Position numbers and translations under genes: made by a program. Positions 1 to 6,073 of a DNA stretch of 6,073 bases are shown here, piece by piece. The DNA is from an uncultured Verrucomicrobia subdivision 3 bacterium (lineage in GTDB: Bacteria > Verrucomicrobiota > Verrucomicrobiae > Limisphaerales > CAMLLE01), in assembly GCA_946480555.1 (NCBI GenBank), contig CAMLLE010000208.1:1-6073 (forward strand), in the 5' to 3' direction. Below the pieces are notes generated by a model. That model made no database searches. It saw only the letters and a program-made list of their open reading frames with translations, and was not told where the DNA came from. How positions within the stretch are numbered: the first letter of the stretch is position 1; every line of letters begins with the position of its first letter.

Positions 1-79
1 AATTAAGACTGAAGACGGAACGCGAACTGGCAGCAGGGCTGGGGATTTGAGTGCCACGAACTGGGAATCGAACCGCGGC

Positions 80-835
80 TTACTTCACCGTGTTCACCAA
101 TGGGGCGAGCCCTTGAATGCGGACTTCCAAACGATCGCCGGATTCAATCGGACCAACTCCTGAAGGTGTGCCGGTCAGAATGATGTCACCCGGCAACAGC
201 GTCATGTTGGTTGAAACGAAACTGACGATGTCATAGCAGTTGAAGATCAGCTGGCTGGTATTGGAATTCTGGCGCAGCTGGCCGTTTTGAAAGAGCTGAA
301 TGGTAAGGTCGTGCGGATCGACTTTGGTCTCCACGTACGGACCCAGTGGTGTGAACGTGTCGAACGACTTGCAGCGCGTCCACTGGCTTTCGCTGTTCTG
401 AATGGTGCGATCGCTGATGTCCTGCGCACAGGTGTATCCGAAGATGTAACGCGCAGCGGCAGCGGGGGTGACGTTTCGAACGCGCCGGCCAATCACAATG
501 CAAAGTTCGGCCTCGAAATCCGTCCGGTGGCTGGAAAAGGGAATTTCGATCTTTGCGCCATCCGGGATCAACGAAGTGGTAGCCTTGAGCCAGAAGAGAG
601 GTTCCTTGGGAACTGCCTGTTGAAGTTCGCGTGCGTGGTCGGCATAGTTCAGGCCGATGGCGATGATTTTCGATGGCACCACTGGCGTCAGCGTGCGAAC
701 GCCTTTCAGCGGGGTGGGTTTGCGGTCGAAGGATGGCGAGCCGAAAACATCTCCACGCACTCGGAACAATTCCCCATCCACAGCTTTTGCGTAGAAGATC
801 TCGTCGCCCTTTTGGAATCGTCCAATGGCTGCCAT
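80..835 (-). CDS. Fumarylacetoacetate hydrolase (FAH) family protein
   Basis: A 251-residue cytoplasmic enzyme of the FAH superfamily, whose members hydrolyse, isomerise or decarboxylate beta-keto-acid-type substrates, often in aromatic or sugar-acid catabolism. The C-terminal catalytic domain starts near residue 55. Visible motifs are NYADHARE (63-70; H67 and E70 match the His-Glu dyad of FAHD1-like enzymes), DFEAELCIVIGR (106-117; E108 and E110 are expected metal ligands), AQDISDR (137-143; D139 the third ligand), KSFDTFTPLGP (156-166) and PGDIILTGTPSGVG (215-228). Residues 1-54 form the short N-terminal domain common in the family. The ATG at 835 is the only sensible start, because an in-frame TAA lies upstream at 866-868. 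Residue 155 is Cys where GKSFD is usual. No neighbouring gene of a catabolic pathway reveals the substrate. The family call is firm; the specific reaction cannot be assigned. Confidence 0.95.
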   Translation of the reverse strand: MAAIGRFQKGDEIFYAKAVDGELFRVRGDVFGSPSFDRKPTPLKGVRTLTPVVPSKIIAIGLNYADHARELQQAVPKEPLFWLKATTSLIPDGAKIEIPFSSHRTDFEAELCIVIGRRVRNVTPAAAARYIFGYTCAQDISDRTIQNSESQWTRCKSFDTFTPLGPYVETKVDPHDLTIQLFQNGQLRQNSNTSQLIFNCYDIVSFVSTNMTLLPGDIILTGTPSGVGPIESGDRLEVRIQGLAPLVNTVK

Positions 836-1089
836 AAGGCAGCGCCACCATATAAAGATGGGGTCTTACCCGCAAGGCAATTGTCCGATCGCGCGAAACG
901 AGGCGCTTACGGATCGCTGCCACGAGTTATTATGCAGGCGGAACGCGGCGTCGACGCGACTTCAGTACCCCGAGTGGGTCATCTCGCGCATTTCAGTTTT
1001 TGGAAGCAACGTGAAGGTCGCGCGCCGGCGTGCGATGAGCAGCCGCAGGTCAGCATGTTGTACCTGCCTGCGATGCCATTTGCTCAGCT

Positions 1090-1557
1090 TCAGTCCGCCT
1101 GTTGCACCCGCCGTTTCAGCAATCCGCGATAGGCACCGCCGACAATTCCACCGAAAAACATGTGCGTGAACGCCACAACGGGCTCATCCCCGATGAGTTG
1201 CGGGAGAGCCATGCTGACGACGGTGAAGTTGATGAAATAGAGCACGAGTCCGAGAATTGCACCGGTGATAACCGCGTAAAGCTGCGTGATTCGAGTCACG
1301 ACGATTGAGATCATAAACCCGTAACCGAACGCGAGCAGGAGGTGCAGAATCTTCGAAACGGTAATGGGCATCATTAAATTGTCCGGCAGGACACGACCCA
1401 TCACGACCGGCGCAAAGAACGTCAGCCCTGACCAAGGGCTCGCCCGCGGCACGATCATCAGGACGATTGCAGCGATCATGCTGGCGCCAAAGACTGCGTG
1501 CCATTGCAGGTTGATCGGATGTCCGTTCCGTTCTTTGTATTCGCTCTCGAGTTTCAT
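1090..1557 (-). CDS. Small multi-pass membrane protein, unknown function
   Basis: A 155-residue inner-membrane protein that I cannot assign to a named family with certainty. After a polar N-terminus (1-16), hydrophobic stretches lie at about 17-36, 43-57 (short), 68-88, 92-118 and 127-147, followed by a basic tail KRRVQQ that probably sits in the cytoplasm. The last helix contains THMFFGGIVGGAYRG, a Gly-rich pattern reminiscent of YagU/DUF1440- or DUF6789-like membrane proteins; that resemblance is from memory only. The start was chosen at ATG 1557 because it overlaps the TGA of the upstream small gene as ATGA. An in-frame GTG at 1581 would add eight residues but has no better ribosome binding site. 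It is the last gene of the probable operon running leftward from 2077. No Thr-rich or His-rich transport signature or enzymatic motif is visible. Confidence 0.8.
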   Translation of the reverse strand: MKLESEYKERNGHPINLQWHAVFGASMIAAIVLMIVPRASPWSGLTFFAPVVMGRVLPDNLMMPITVSKILHLLLAFGYGFMISIVVTRITQLYAVITGAILGLVLYFINFTVVSMALPQLIGDEPVVAFTHMFFGGIVGGAYRGLLKRRVQQAD

Positions 1558-1778
1558 GCGGTTGTAGGGATGGTGTTCCACGGTGCCAGGCGCAGCTGTC
1601 GATGAGAAGCAACGCGCGGCACAGATTCGGTTTCCATTCGGTCGAGTCGCTGTTCCGGGCGGTGTAAACTGTCTGCGATAAGGCTCAAGGCCCGGTGAAG
1701 CTCGGGTTCGATGCGGGTTTCATTGCGACGAGAAAGGTCGCGCAACAATTCCACGGCTTCCTCCAAGGGGCGTTTCAT
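1554..1778 (-). CDS. Small hypothetical protein (74 residues), coupled to both neighbours
   Basis: A small soluble protein that I do not recognise. Residues 1-48 are highly charged and look amphipathic-helical (MKRPLEEAVELLRDLSRR, then HRALSLIADSLHRPEQRLDR). The C-terminal third is polar and rich in Pro and Thr. There is no signal peptide or membrane segment. The support is positional: its ATG (1778-1776) overlaps the TGA of the DUF5069 gene, and its own TGA (1556-1554) overlaps the ATG of the membrane-protein gene, both as ATGA. AAGG sits almost directly before the ATG, too close for an ideal Shine-Dalgarno, so translation probably depends on the upstream gene. It could still be a chance open frame bridging two genes, but two clean stop-start overlaps make that less likely. 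Confidence 0.5.
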   Translation of the reverse strand: MKRPLEEAVELLRDLSRRNETRIEPELHRALSLIADSLHRPEQRLDRMETESVPRVASHRQLRLAPWNTIPTTA

Positions 1779-2077
1779 ACCTTGAGCGGCTGATGCGCAT
1801 GGAGTCGAAGCCAGTCAGCCACCTGCTCATCGGAGGCCCCGGTGGCGACCATTTCCTTGAACTCATCCAAGTGGATACCGGCATTGCGGGCGAAGGAACG
1901 GTCGAATGGGCAACCAAACTGGTAATCGCCCTGGACGCCGAGGAGCGTCGCCCGGCATTTATCCAAAACGCGGGCGCCACCCTGGAGTCCGCCTAATTCC
2001 TGTTCCGCCGGTCGGGGTTCACTGTGGCGCAGATCCCGCGTGTGGCGCTTGAGATCATCGAAATGGCTGGTTCTCAT
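1775..2077 (-). CDS. DUF5069 domain protein
   Basis: A 100-residue soluble protein of unknown biochemical role. The core at residues 28-60 (ELGGLQGGARVLDKCRA, then GDYQFGCPFDR) follows the DUF5069 pattern: an LGG element, a conserved helix with LDK-RA, and a G-Y-CP-D-R segment. It is followed by an acidic helical part with GIHLDEFKEMV and SDEQVADWL (67-90). Family members as I recall them are mostly 120-150 residues, so this one looks short at its C-terminus. The ATG at 2077 is the first possible start, since an in-frame TAA lies at 2084-2086, and there is no clear Shine-Dalgarno. It is the first gene of a minus-strand unit and its TGA overlaps the next ATG. No enzyme signature is visible. 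The assignment rests on motif recognition by eye. Confidence 0.8.
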   Translation of the reverse strand: MRTSHFDDLKRHTRDLRHSEPRPAEQELGGLQGGARVLDKCRATLLGVQGDYQFGCPFDRSFARNAGIHLDEFKEMVATGASDEQVADWLRLHAHQPLKV

Positions 2078-2085
2078 AAATCGTT

Positions 2086-2098
2086 AACGTCCAACGTT
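2086..2098. repeat. Short dyad AACGT-CCA-ACGTT before DUF5069 gene
   Basis: Perfect 5-base arms separated by 3 bases, lying 9 to 21 bases upstream of the DUF5069 start codon. The position would suit an operator or leader element, but the arms are short and could be chance. Confidence 0.3.
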
Positions 2099-2102
2099 GT
2101 CG

Positions 2103-2121
2103 GAAGTTCGGCCGAAACTTC
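2103..2121. promoter_or_regulatory. Dyad GAAGTTCGGCCGAAACTTC, possible operator
   Basis: The centre TTCGGCCGAA (2107-2116) is a perfect 10-base palindrome. It extends to nine-base arms GAAGTTCGG and CCGAACTTC if one extra A is allowed in the right arm. It lies 26-44 bases upstream of the DUF5069 start on the minus strand, a typical place for a dimeric regulator site. No regulator gene is in the window and the matching factor is unknown. Confidence 0.3.
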
Positions 2122-2165
2122 AGGTTTTCCAGTGGGGAACGAACCCCAAGCTCGCCGAATCGTGC

Positions 2166-2213
2166 AGCCTTCAACGGGAACGTGCGAAGGCTCAGAAGGC
2201 CCTTGCGCTTTTT
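2166..2213 (+). other. Attenuator-like alternative hairpins
   Basis: AGCCTTC (2166-2172) can pair perfectly with GAAGGCT (2186-2192). Alternatively GCGAAGG (2184-2190) can pair with CCTTGCGC (2201-2208, one bulged G), followed by five T residues (2209-2213). The two pairings exclude each other, as antiterminator and terminator do in attenuators. No plus-strand transcript start upstream is evident and rpoD begins about 390 bases later, so the arrangement may be fortuitous. Confidence 0.2.
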
Positions 2214-2434
2214 GCCCAGAATCCAGCCGCACGCCCGTTTCGTGAGGGAGGTTGAACGGTCCAAGCAGCTCATTTCGGTCAACTGGATTTGTCTGCCGAA
2301 ATCCCGATTAGCCGCGCGACAAAATGTCATTTTTATTCCTTGCAACGTAAATGCCTGTGTGGTGGAGTCGTCGCTCGCCCGGTAGCCCGGCGAAGCTGAT
2401 TGCGTGAGTTCGTCGAGAAATCACGTGCGGCGAT

Positions 2435-2462
2435 TTGCGAGAAGACCCTGCTGGTGTATTCT
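2435..2462 (+). promoter_or_regulatory. Candidate sigma-70 promoter for rpoD
   Basis: TTGCGA (2435-2440, four of six to TTGACA) and TATTCT (2457-2462, four of six to TATAAT) are separated by 16 bases. Transcription would start near 2469, giving a leader of about 134 bases. The match is modest and housekeeping sigma genes often have several promoters. Confidence 0.35.
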
Positions 2463-2481
2463 TCGTCAGCATCAGTCTTCC

Positions 2482-2504
2482 GGTGTTTGCAGTCTTCAAA
2501 CGCC
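2482..2504 (+). other. Hairpin in the presumed rpoD leader
   Basis: GGTGTTTG (2482-2489) pairs with CAAACGCC (2497-2504) over eight base pairs including one G-U, with a seven-base loop CAGTCTT. The octamer CAGTCTTC occurs twice, at 2473-2480 and at 2490-2497, the second copy spanning the loop. There is no T run, so it is not a terminator. A role in RNA stability or translation control is only a possibility. Confidence 0.35.
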
Positions 2505-2602
2505 TGTGGCGGGCAAGCTTAGCGAAACGAGCCCCGGTCGGATTTCTGCGTCAAAGGACGAGAATTTCTGAACTAAACCCGGCTGGGTGCGTCATAGTAT
2601 TT

Positions 2603-4522
<1,920 letters not shown>

Positions 4523-4538
4523 CCTGAAATCACTTCAC

Positions 4539-4580
4539 AAACGGCCGAAGGCATCGCGCTTTCGGCCGTTTTTCTTTTTG
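4539..4580 (+). terminator. Strong intrinsic terminator of rpoD
   Basis: A 14-base-pair stem pairs 4539-4552 with 4558-4571 (core ACGGCCGAA and TTCGGCCGT, one G-U pair), with a five-base loop ATCGC. It is followed by the T-rich tail TTCTTTTTG. It begins 17 bases after the rpoD stop codon. The A residues before the stem are too few to make it convincing in the other direction. Confidence 0.93.
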
Positions 4581-4592
4581 AGTTCCATGCAA

Positions 4593-4634
4593 GGGGAGGG
4601 CGCGTCGCTCCGCGCGCGCCGCAAAAGGCGCGGC
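4593..4634. repeat. GC-rich hairpin element downstream of rpoD
   Basis: A non-coding run of overlapping inverted repeats: GGCGCG (4599-4604) with CGCGCC (4615-4620), and GCGCC (4616-4620) with GGCGC (4627-4631). It shares the decamer GGAGGGCGCG (4595-4604) with the spacer after the UPF0173 gene (5492-5501). This suggests a dispersed intergenic repeat in this genome, but two partial copies in one window do not prove it. Confidence 0.4.
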
Positions 4635-4678
4635 ACCGTCGTTGAAGCAATCATCCTCTCGTTCGAGGAATTGGTTTT

Positions 4679-4694
4679 CTCTGCGCCTCTGCGT
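4679..4694. repeat. Tandem octamer CTCTGCGC-CTCTGCGT
   Basis: Two adjacent 8-base units differ only at the last base and are followed by TAAAAC. I recall very similar CTCTGCG-type strings recurring between genes in several bacterial groups, which makes this a candidate fragment of a dispersed repeat. That recollection is not a database result. Confidence 0.4.
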
Positions 4695-4718
4695 TAAAAC
4701 CTGAGCCAATTTGGAGAA

Positions 4719-4748
4719 TTGACCCGCTGCGTTGCGCGTGGGAATAGT
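4719..4748 (+). promoter_or_regulatory. Candidate sigma-70 promoter for the UPF0173 gene
   Basis: TTGACC (4719-4724, five of six to TTGACA) and AATAGT (4743-4748, four of six to TATAAT) are separated by 18 bases. Transcription would start near 4755, leaving a short leader of about 18 bases that contains the ribosome binding site. The promoter makes sense because the rpoD terminator isolates this gene from upstream transcription. Confidence 0.4.
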
Positions 4749-4765
4749 TCCACGGTTCAACTTCC

Positions 4766-4769
4766 AAGG
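4766..4769 (+). promoter_or_regulatory. Ribosome binding site AAGG fixing the UPF0173 start
   Basis: AAGG lies three bases before the ATG at 4773. It is short and close, but together with family alignment it favours this start over the upstream in-frame TTG at 4719, which falls inside the candidate -35 box. Confidence 0.4.
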
Positions 4770-4772
4770 CTT

Positions 4773-5480
4773 ATGAAACTGACCTACTACGGACACTCGG
4801 CATTCTCCGTTCAAACGGGCAAACACACGCTGCTCTTCGACCCTTTTATCACGCCCAATGACCTCGCCAAAGACATCGACATCAACACGCTCGCCGCCGA
4901 TTTCATCCTGCTTTCCCACGGGCACGTGGATCACGTCGCCGACGCTGCCACGATTGCAAAACGCACTGGCGCCATGATCATCAGCAGCTTCGAAGTCTGC
5001 AATTGGATGACGGGTCAGGGCGTCCAAAAAACGCACGGAATGAACCACGGCGGTGCTTTCAAGTTCGACTTCGGCCGCGCCAAGTATGTGAACGCGATTC
5101 ACTCCAGCAGCATGCCCGACGGCAGCTACGGCGGGAATCCCGGGGGCTTCGTCATCGAAACCGCTGAAGGCAATTTCTATTACTCAGGCGACACCGCGCT
5201 CACGCTGGACATGAAGCTCATCGGTGAATCGACCAAGCTGAAATTCGCCGTCCTGTGCATCGGCGACAACTTCACGATGGGACCGGAGGACGCGGTGAAA
5301 GCGGCTGACTTCGTGAATTGCAGCGAAGTGGTCGGCGTTCACTTCGACACCTTCCCGCCGATCAAGATCGATCATCGCGAAGCGCTGGCGAAGTTTCAGC
5401 AAGCAGGCCGTCGTTTGCACCTGATGAAGCCCGGTGAATCGATCGAGTTCAGCGAGAACTCCGGCAAGCCGCTGGTGTAA
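4773..5480 (+). CDS. UPF0173 family metal-dependent hydrolase (metallo-beta-lactamase fold)
   Basis: A 235-residue cytoplasmic protein of the UPF0173 family, close to the usual length of about 230. It begins MKLTYYGHSAF, the typical N-terminus of the family, which supports the ATG at 4773. Metal-site motifs are SHGHVDH (48-54; H49, H51, D53, H54), H110 in AIHSSSMPDG, D140 in YSGDTAL (137-143) and H190 in GVHFDTFPPI (188-197). GDNFTMGPEDA (164-174) is a further family signature. The two-metal site is complete, so a hydrolase is expected; the physiological substrate of the family is not established as far as I know. There is no signal peptide. The gene stands alone between the rpoD terminator and convergent rsgA, so its context gives no clue to function. 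Confidence 0.95.
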   Translation: MKLTYYGHSAFSVQTGKHTLLFDPFITPNDLAKDIDINTLAADFILLSHGHVDHVADAATIAKRTGAMIISSFEVCNWMTGQGVQKTHGMNHGGAFKFDFGRAKYVNAIHSSSMPDGSYGGNPGGFVIETAEGNFYYSGDTALTLDMKLIGESTKLKFAVLCIGDNFTMGPEDAVKAADFVNCSEVVGVHFDTFPPIKIDHREALAKFQQAGRRLHLMKPGESIEFSENSGKPLV

Positions 5481-5484
5481 TTTT

Positions 5485-5556
5485 GCGAAGCGGAGGGCGC
5501 GCCCAAGTGCGCCCAAATCACCCGCCTGATCGGCGCGGGCGGAGCGACTCGCTACC
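5485..5556. repeat. GC-rich hairpin element between convergent genes
   Basis: This lies in the gap between the UPF0173 and rsgA stop codons. It contains a perfect palindrome GGGCGCGCCC (5495-5504), a hairpin GGGCGC (5495-5500) with GCGCCC (5509-5514), two tandem 10-base units GCGCCCAAGT and GCGCCCAAAT (5499-5518), and CCCGC/GCGGG arms around 5521-5540. It might end transcription from both sides, but neither strand has a proper T run after a stem, so it is not called an intrinsic terminator. Confidence 0.4.
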
Positions 5557-5565
5557 TGGGGAGTA

Positions 5566-6073
5566 TCAGGGTTCGATGTTCGTCTTCACCGGCGCGCTGG
5601 CGGCACGGCTTCTTTCGGCACCGCGCGCGCGTTTTCGTTCCACCCATTGACGTTGGCGGGCGGCGTCATTGAGAAACCTCAATTCGCGCTTCACCTTCAC
5701 AAAGTTGTCGTAACGTTCGCGCGGCAATTCACCCTTTTCCAGCGCTTCCACCACCGCGCAACGCTTCTCCACGGTGTGACTGCAATCGCGGAAGTGGCAT
5801 CGCAGCGCGACCTCCTCGATATCCGCGAAAGCATCCTGCGCTGTCTCGCCTGAAAGCCACATCTGAAACTCCCGCATGCCCGGTGTGTCGATCACCAGCC
5901 CACCGTTCGGCAGCACGATCAACTCGCGCCACGTCGTCGTGTGGCGGCCCTTCGCGTCGCTCTCGCGGACCTCAGTCGTTGGCAGGATCTCGTCGCCGTA
6001 GATCTGATTGATCAATGTGGATTTGCCCACGCCGGACGCTCCGATGAACACGATGGTTTGTCCTGGCCGCACC
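5566..6073 (-). CDS. rsgA: Ribosome small-subunit-dependent GTPase A (RsgA/YjeQ), C-terminal part
   Basis: A circularly permuted GTPase that helps late maturation of the 30S ribosomal subunit in the cytoplasm. The window holds the last 168 or so codons; the N-terminal OB-fold and the G4 and G5 motifs lie beyond the right edge, so the GTG at 6072 is an internal Val codon rather than a start. Counting from that codon, visible parts are the P-loop GASGVGKST (11-19), the switch segment KGRHTTTWREL (41-51), G3 DTPGMRE (62-68) and the zinc-binding knuckle with C92, C97, H99 and C105 (C-x4-C-x-H-x5-C, as in RsgA). A basic helical tail (about 126-155) and a short Pro/Ala-rich end follow. The Trp at 48 stands where His is common. 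The gene converges on the UPF0173 gene. The assignment is certain. Confidence 0.97.
   Translation of the reverse strand, partial: VRPGQTIVFIGASGVGKSTLINQIYGDEILPTTEVRESDAKGRHTTTWRELIVLPNGGLVIDTPGMREFQMWLSGETAQDAFADIEEVALRCHFRDCSHTVEKRCAVVEALEKGELPRERYDNFVKVKRELRFLNDAARQRQWVERKRARGAERSRAASAPVKTNIEP

Larger units (their letters stand above)
2078..2602. other. Divergent intergenic region upstream of rpoD
   Basis: This 525-base stretch between the minus-strand DUF5069 gene and plus-strand rpoD holds no gene I can support. It contains two dyads next to the DUF5069 start (2086-2098 and 2103-2121), an attenuator-like set of alternative hairpins (2166-2213), a short 11-base dyad GACAAAATGTC (2318-2328), a GC-rich hairpin near 2371-2395, a candidate rpoD promoter (2435-2462) and a leader hairpin (2482-2504). 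An open frame runs on the minus strand from 2330 to 2055, but its composition and its overlap with the DUF5069 start argue against coding. No promoter with good -35 and -10 boxes was found for the minus-strand unit. Confidence 0.6.

Noticed and set aside
60..77. tRNA T-arm-like string (GGTTCGATTCCC on the minus strand)
   Set aside because: No matching stem, acceptor end or D and anticodon arms; the rest of a tRNA would have to lie inside the FAH coding sequence.
1044..1072. Inverted repeat GCAGGT/ACCTGC after the membrane-protein gene
   Set aside because: Six-base arms with an 11-base loop and no T run on the minus strand; not supportable as a terminator.
836..1089. Promoter-like boxes before the FAH gene (TTATAT near 849-854, CATAAT at 929-934)
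   Set aside because: Neither has a -35 box at proper spacing, and the first would leave a leader of only a few bases.
287..1132. A 281-codon plus-strand open frame across the FAH gene
   Set aside because: It is a mirror of the FAH coding sequence with a non-protein-like composition, and it runs into the end of the membrane-protein gene.
2055..2330. A 91-codon minus-strand frame in the rpoD/DUF5069 spacer, with GGA placed before its ATG
   Set aside because: Third-position GC looks lower than in the neighbours, no domain is recognisable, and it overlaps the DUF5069 start out of frame. Conservation in relatives could revive it.
2435..2602. N-terminal extension of rpoD from a TTG at 2435
   Set aside because: The 56 added residues do not resemble a sigma factor, and the ATG at 2603 gives a sensible start. 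The TTG coincides with a candidate -35 box.

Overview
The window reads as ordinary chromosomal DNA from a GC-rich Gram-negative bacterium, most likely of the PVC group and probably Verrucomicrobiota. The pointers are a DUF5069 protein (a family I know mainly from Verrucomicrobia and Planctomycetes), a primary sigma factor with a long Lys/Ser/Pro-rich N-terminal extension, weak Shine-Dalgarno sequences, and GC-rich hairpins between genes. The lineage is an inference from family memory, not from a search.

Left part (1-2077, all on the minus strand). Reading leftward from about 2077 there is a compact three-gene unit: a DUF5069 protein, an unrecognised 74-residue protein and a small multi-pass membrane protein. 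Both junctions are 4-base ATGA overlaps, which points to translational coupling and fixes the start of the membrane protein at 1557. After a 254-base gap comes a fumarylacetoacetate hydrolase (FAH) family enzyme ending at 80.

Middle (2078-4580). A 525-base divergent intergenic region separates the minus-strand unit from rpoD. It contains no convincing gene, but has several dyads, an attenuator-like pair of alternative hairpins and a candidate rpoD promoter followed by a leader hairpin. rpoD (2603-4522) encodes a full primary sigma-70 with regions 1.1 to 4.2, and ends in a strong intrinsic terminator.

Right part (4581-6073). A short GC-rich, repeat-like spacer leads to a UPF0173 metallo-beta-lactamase-fold hydrolase (plus strand, 4773-5480) with a plausible promoter of its own. 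It converges on the C-terminal part of rsgA, the ribosome-assembly GTPase, on the minus strand and cut by the window edge. The convergent gap holds a second GC-rich hairpin element.

The genes do not form one pathway. Two are information-processing housekeeping genes (rpoD, rsgA), two are generic metabolic enzymes of unassigned substrate (FAH family, UPF0173), and three are of unknown function in one probable operon. I found no CRISPR array, transposase, phage gene, rRNA or tRNA, and no strong sign of a new defence or mobile system. The items most worth a second look are the coupled DUF5069/small protein/membrane protein unit, the sigma factor N-terminal extension, and the repeat-like intergenic elements.
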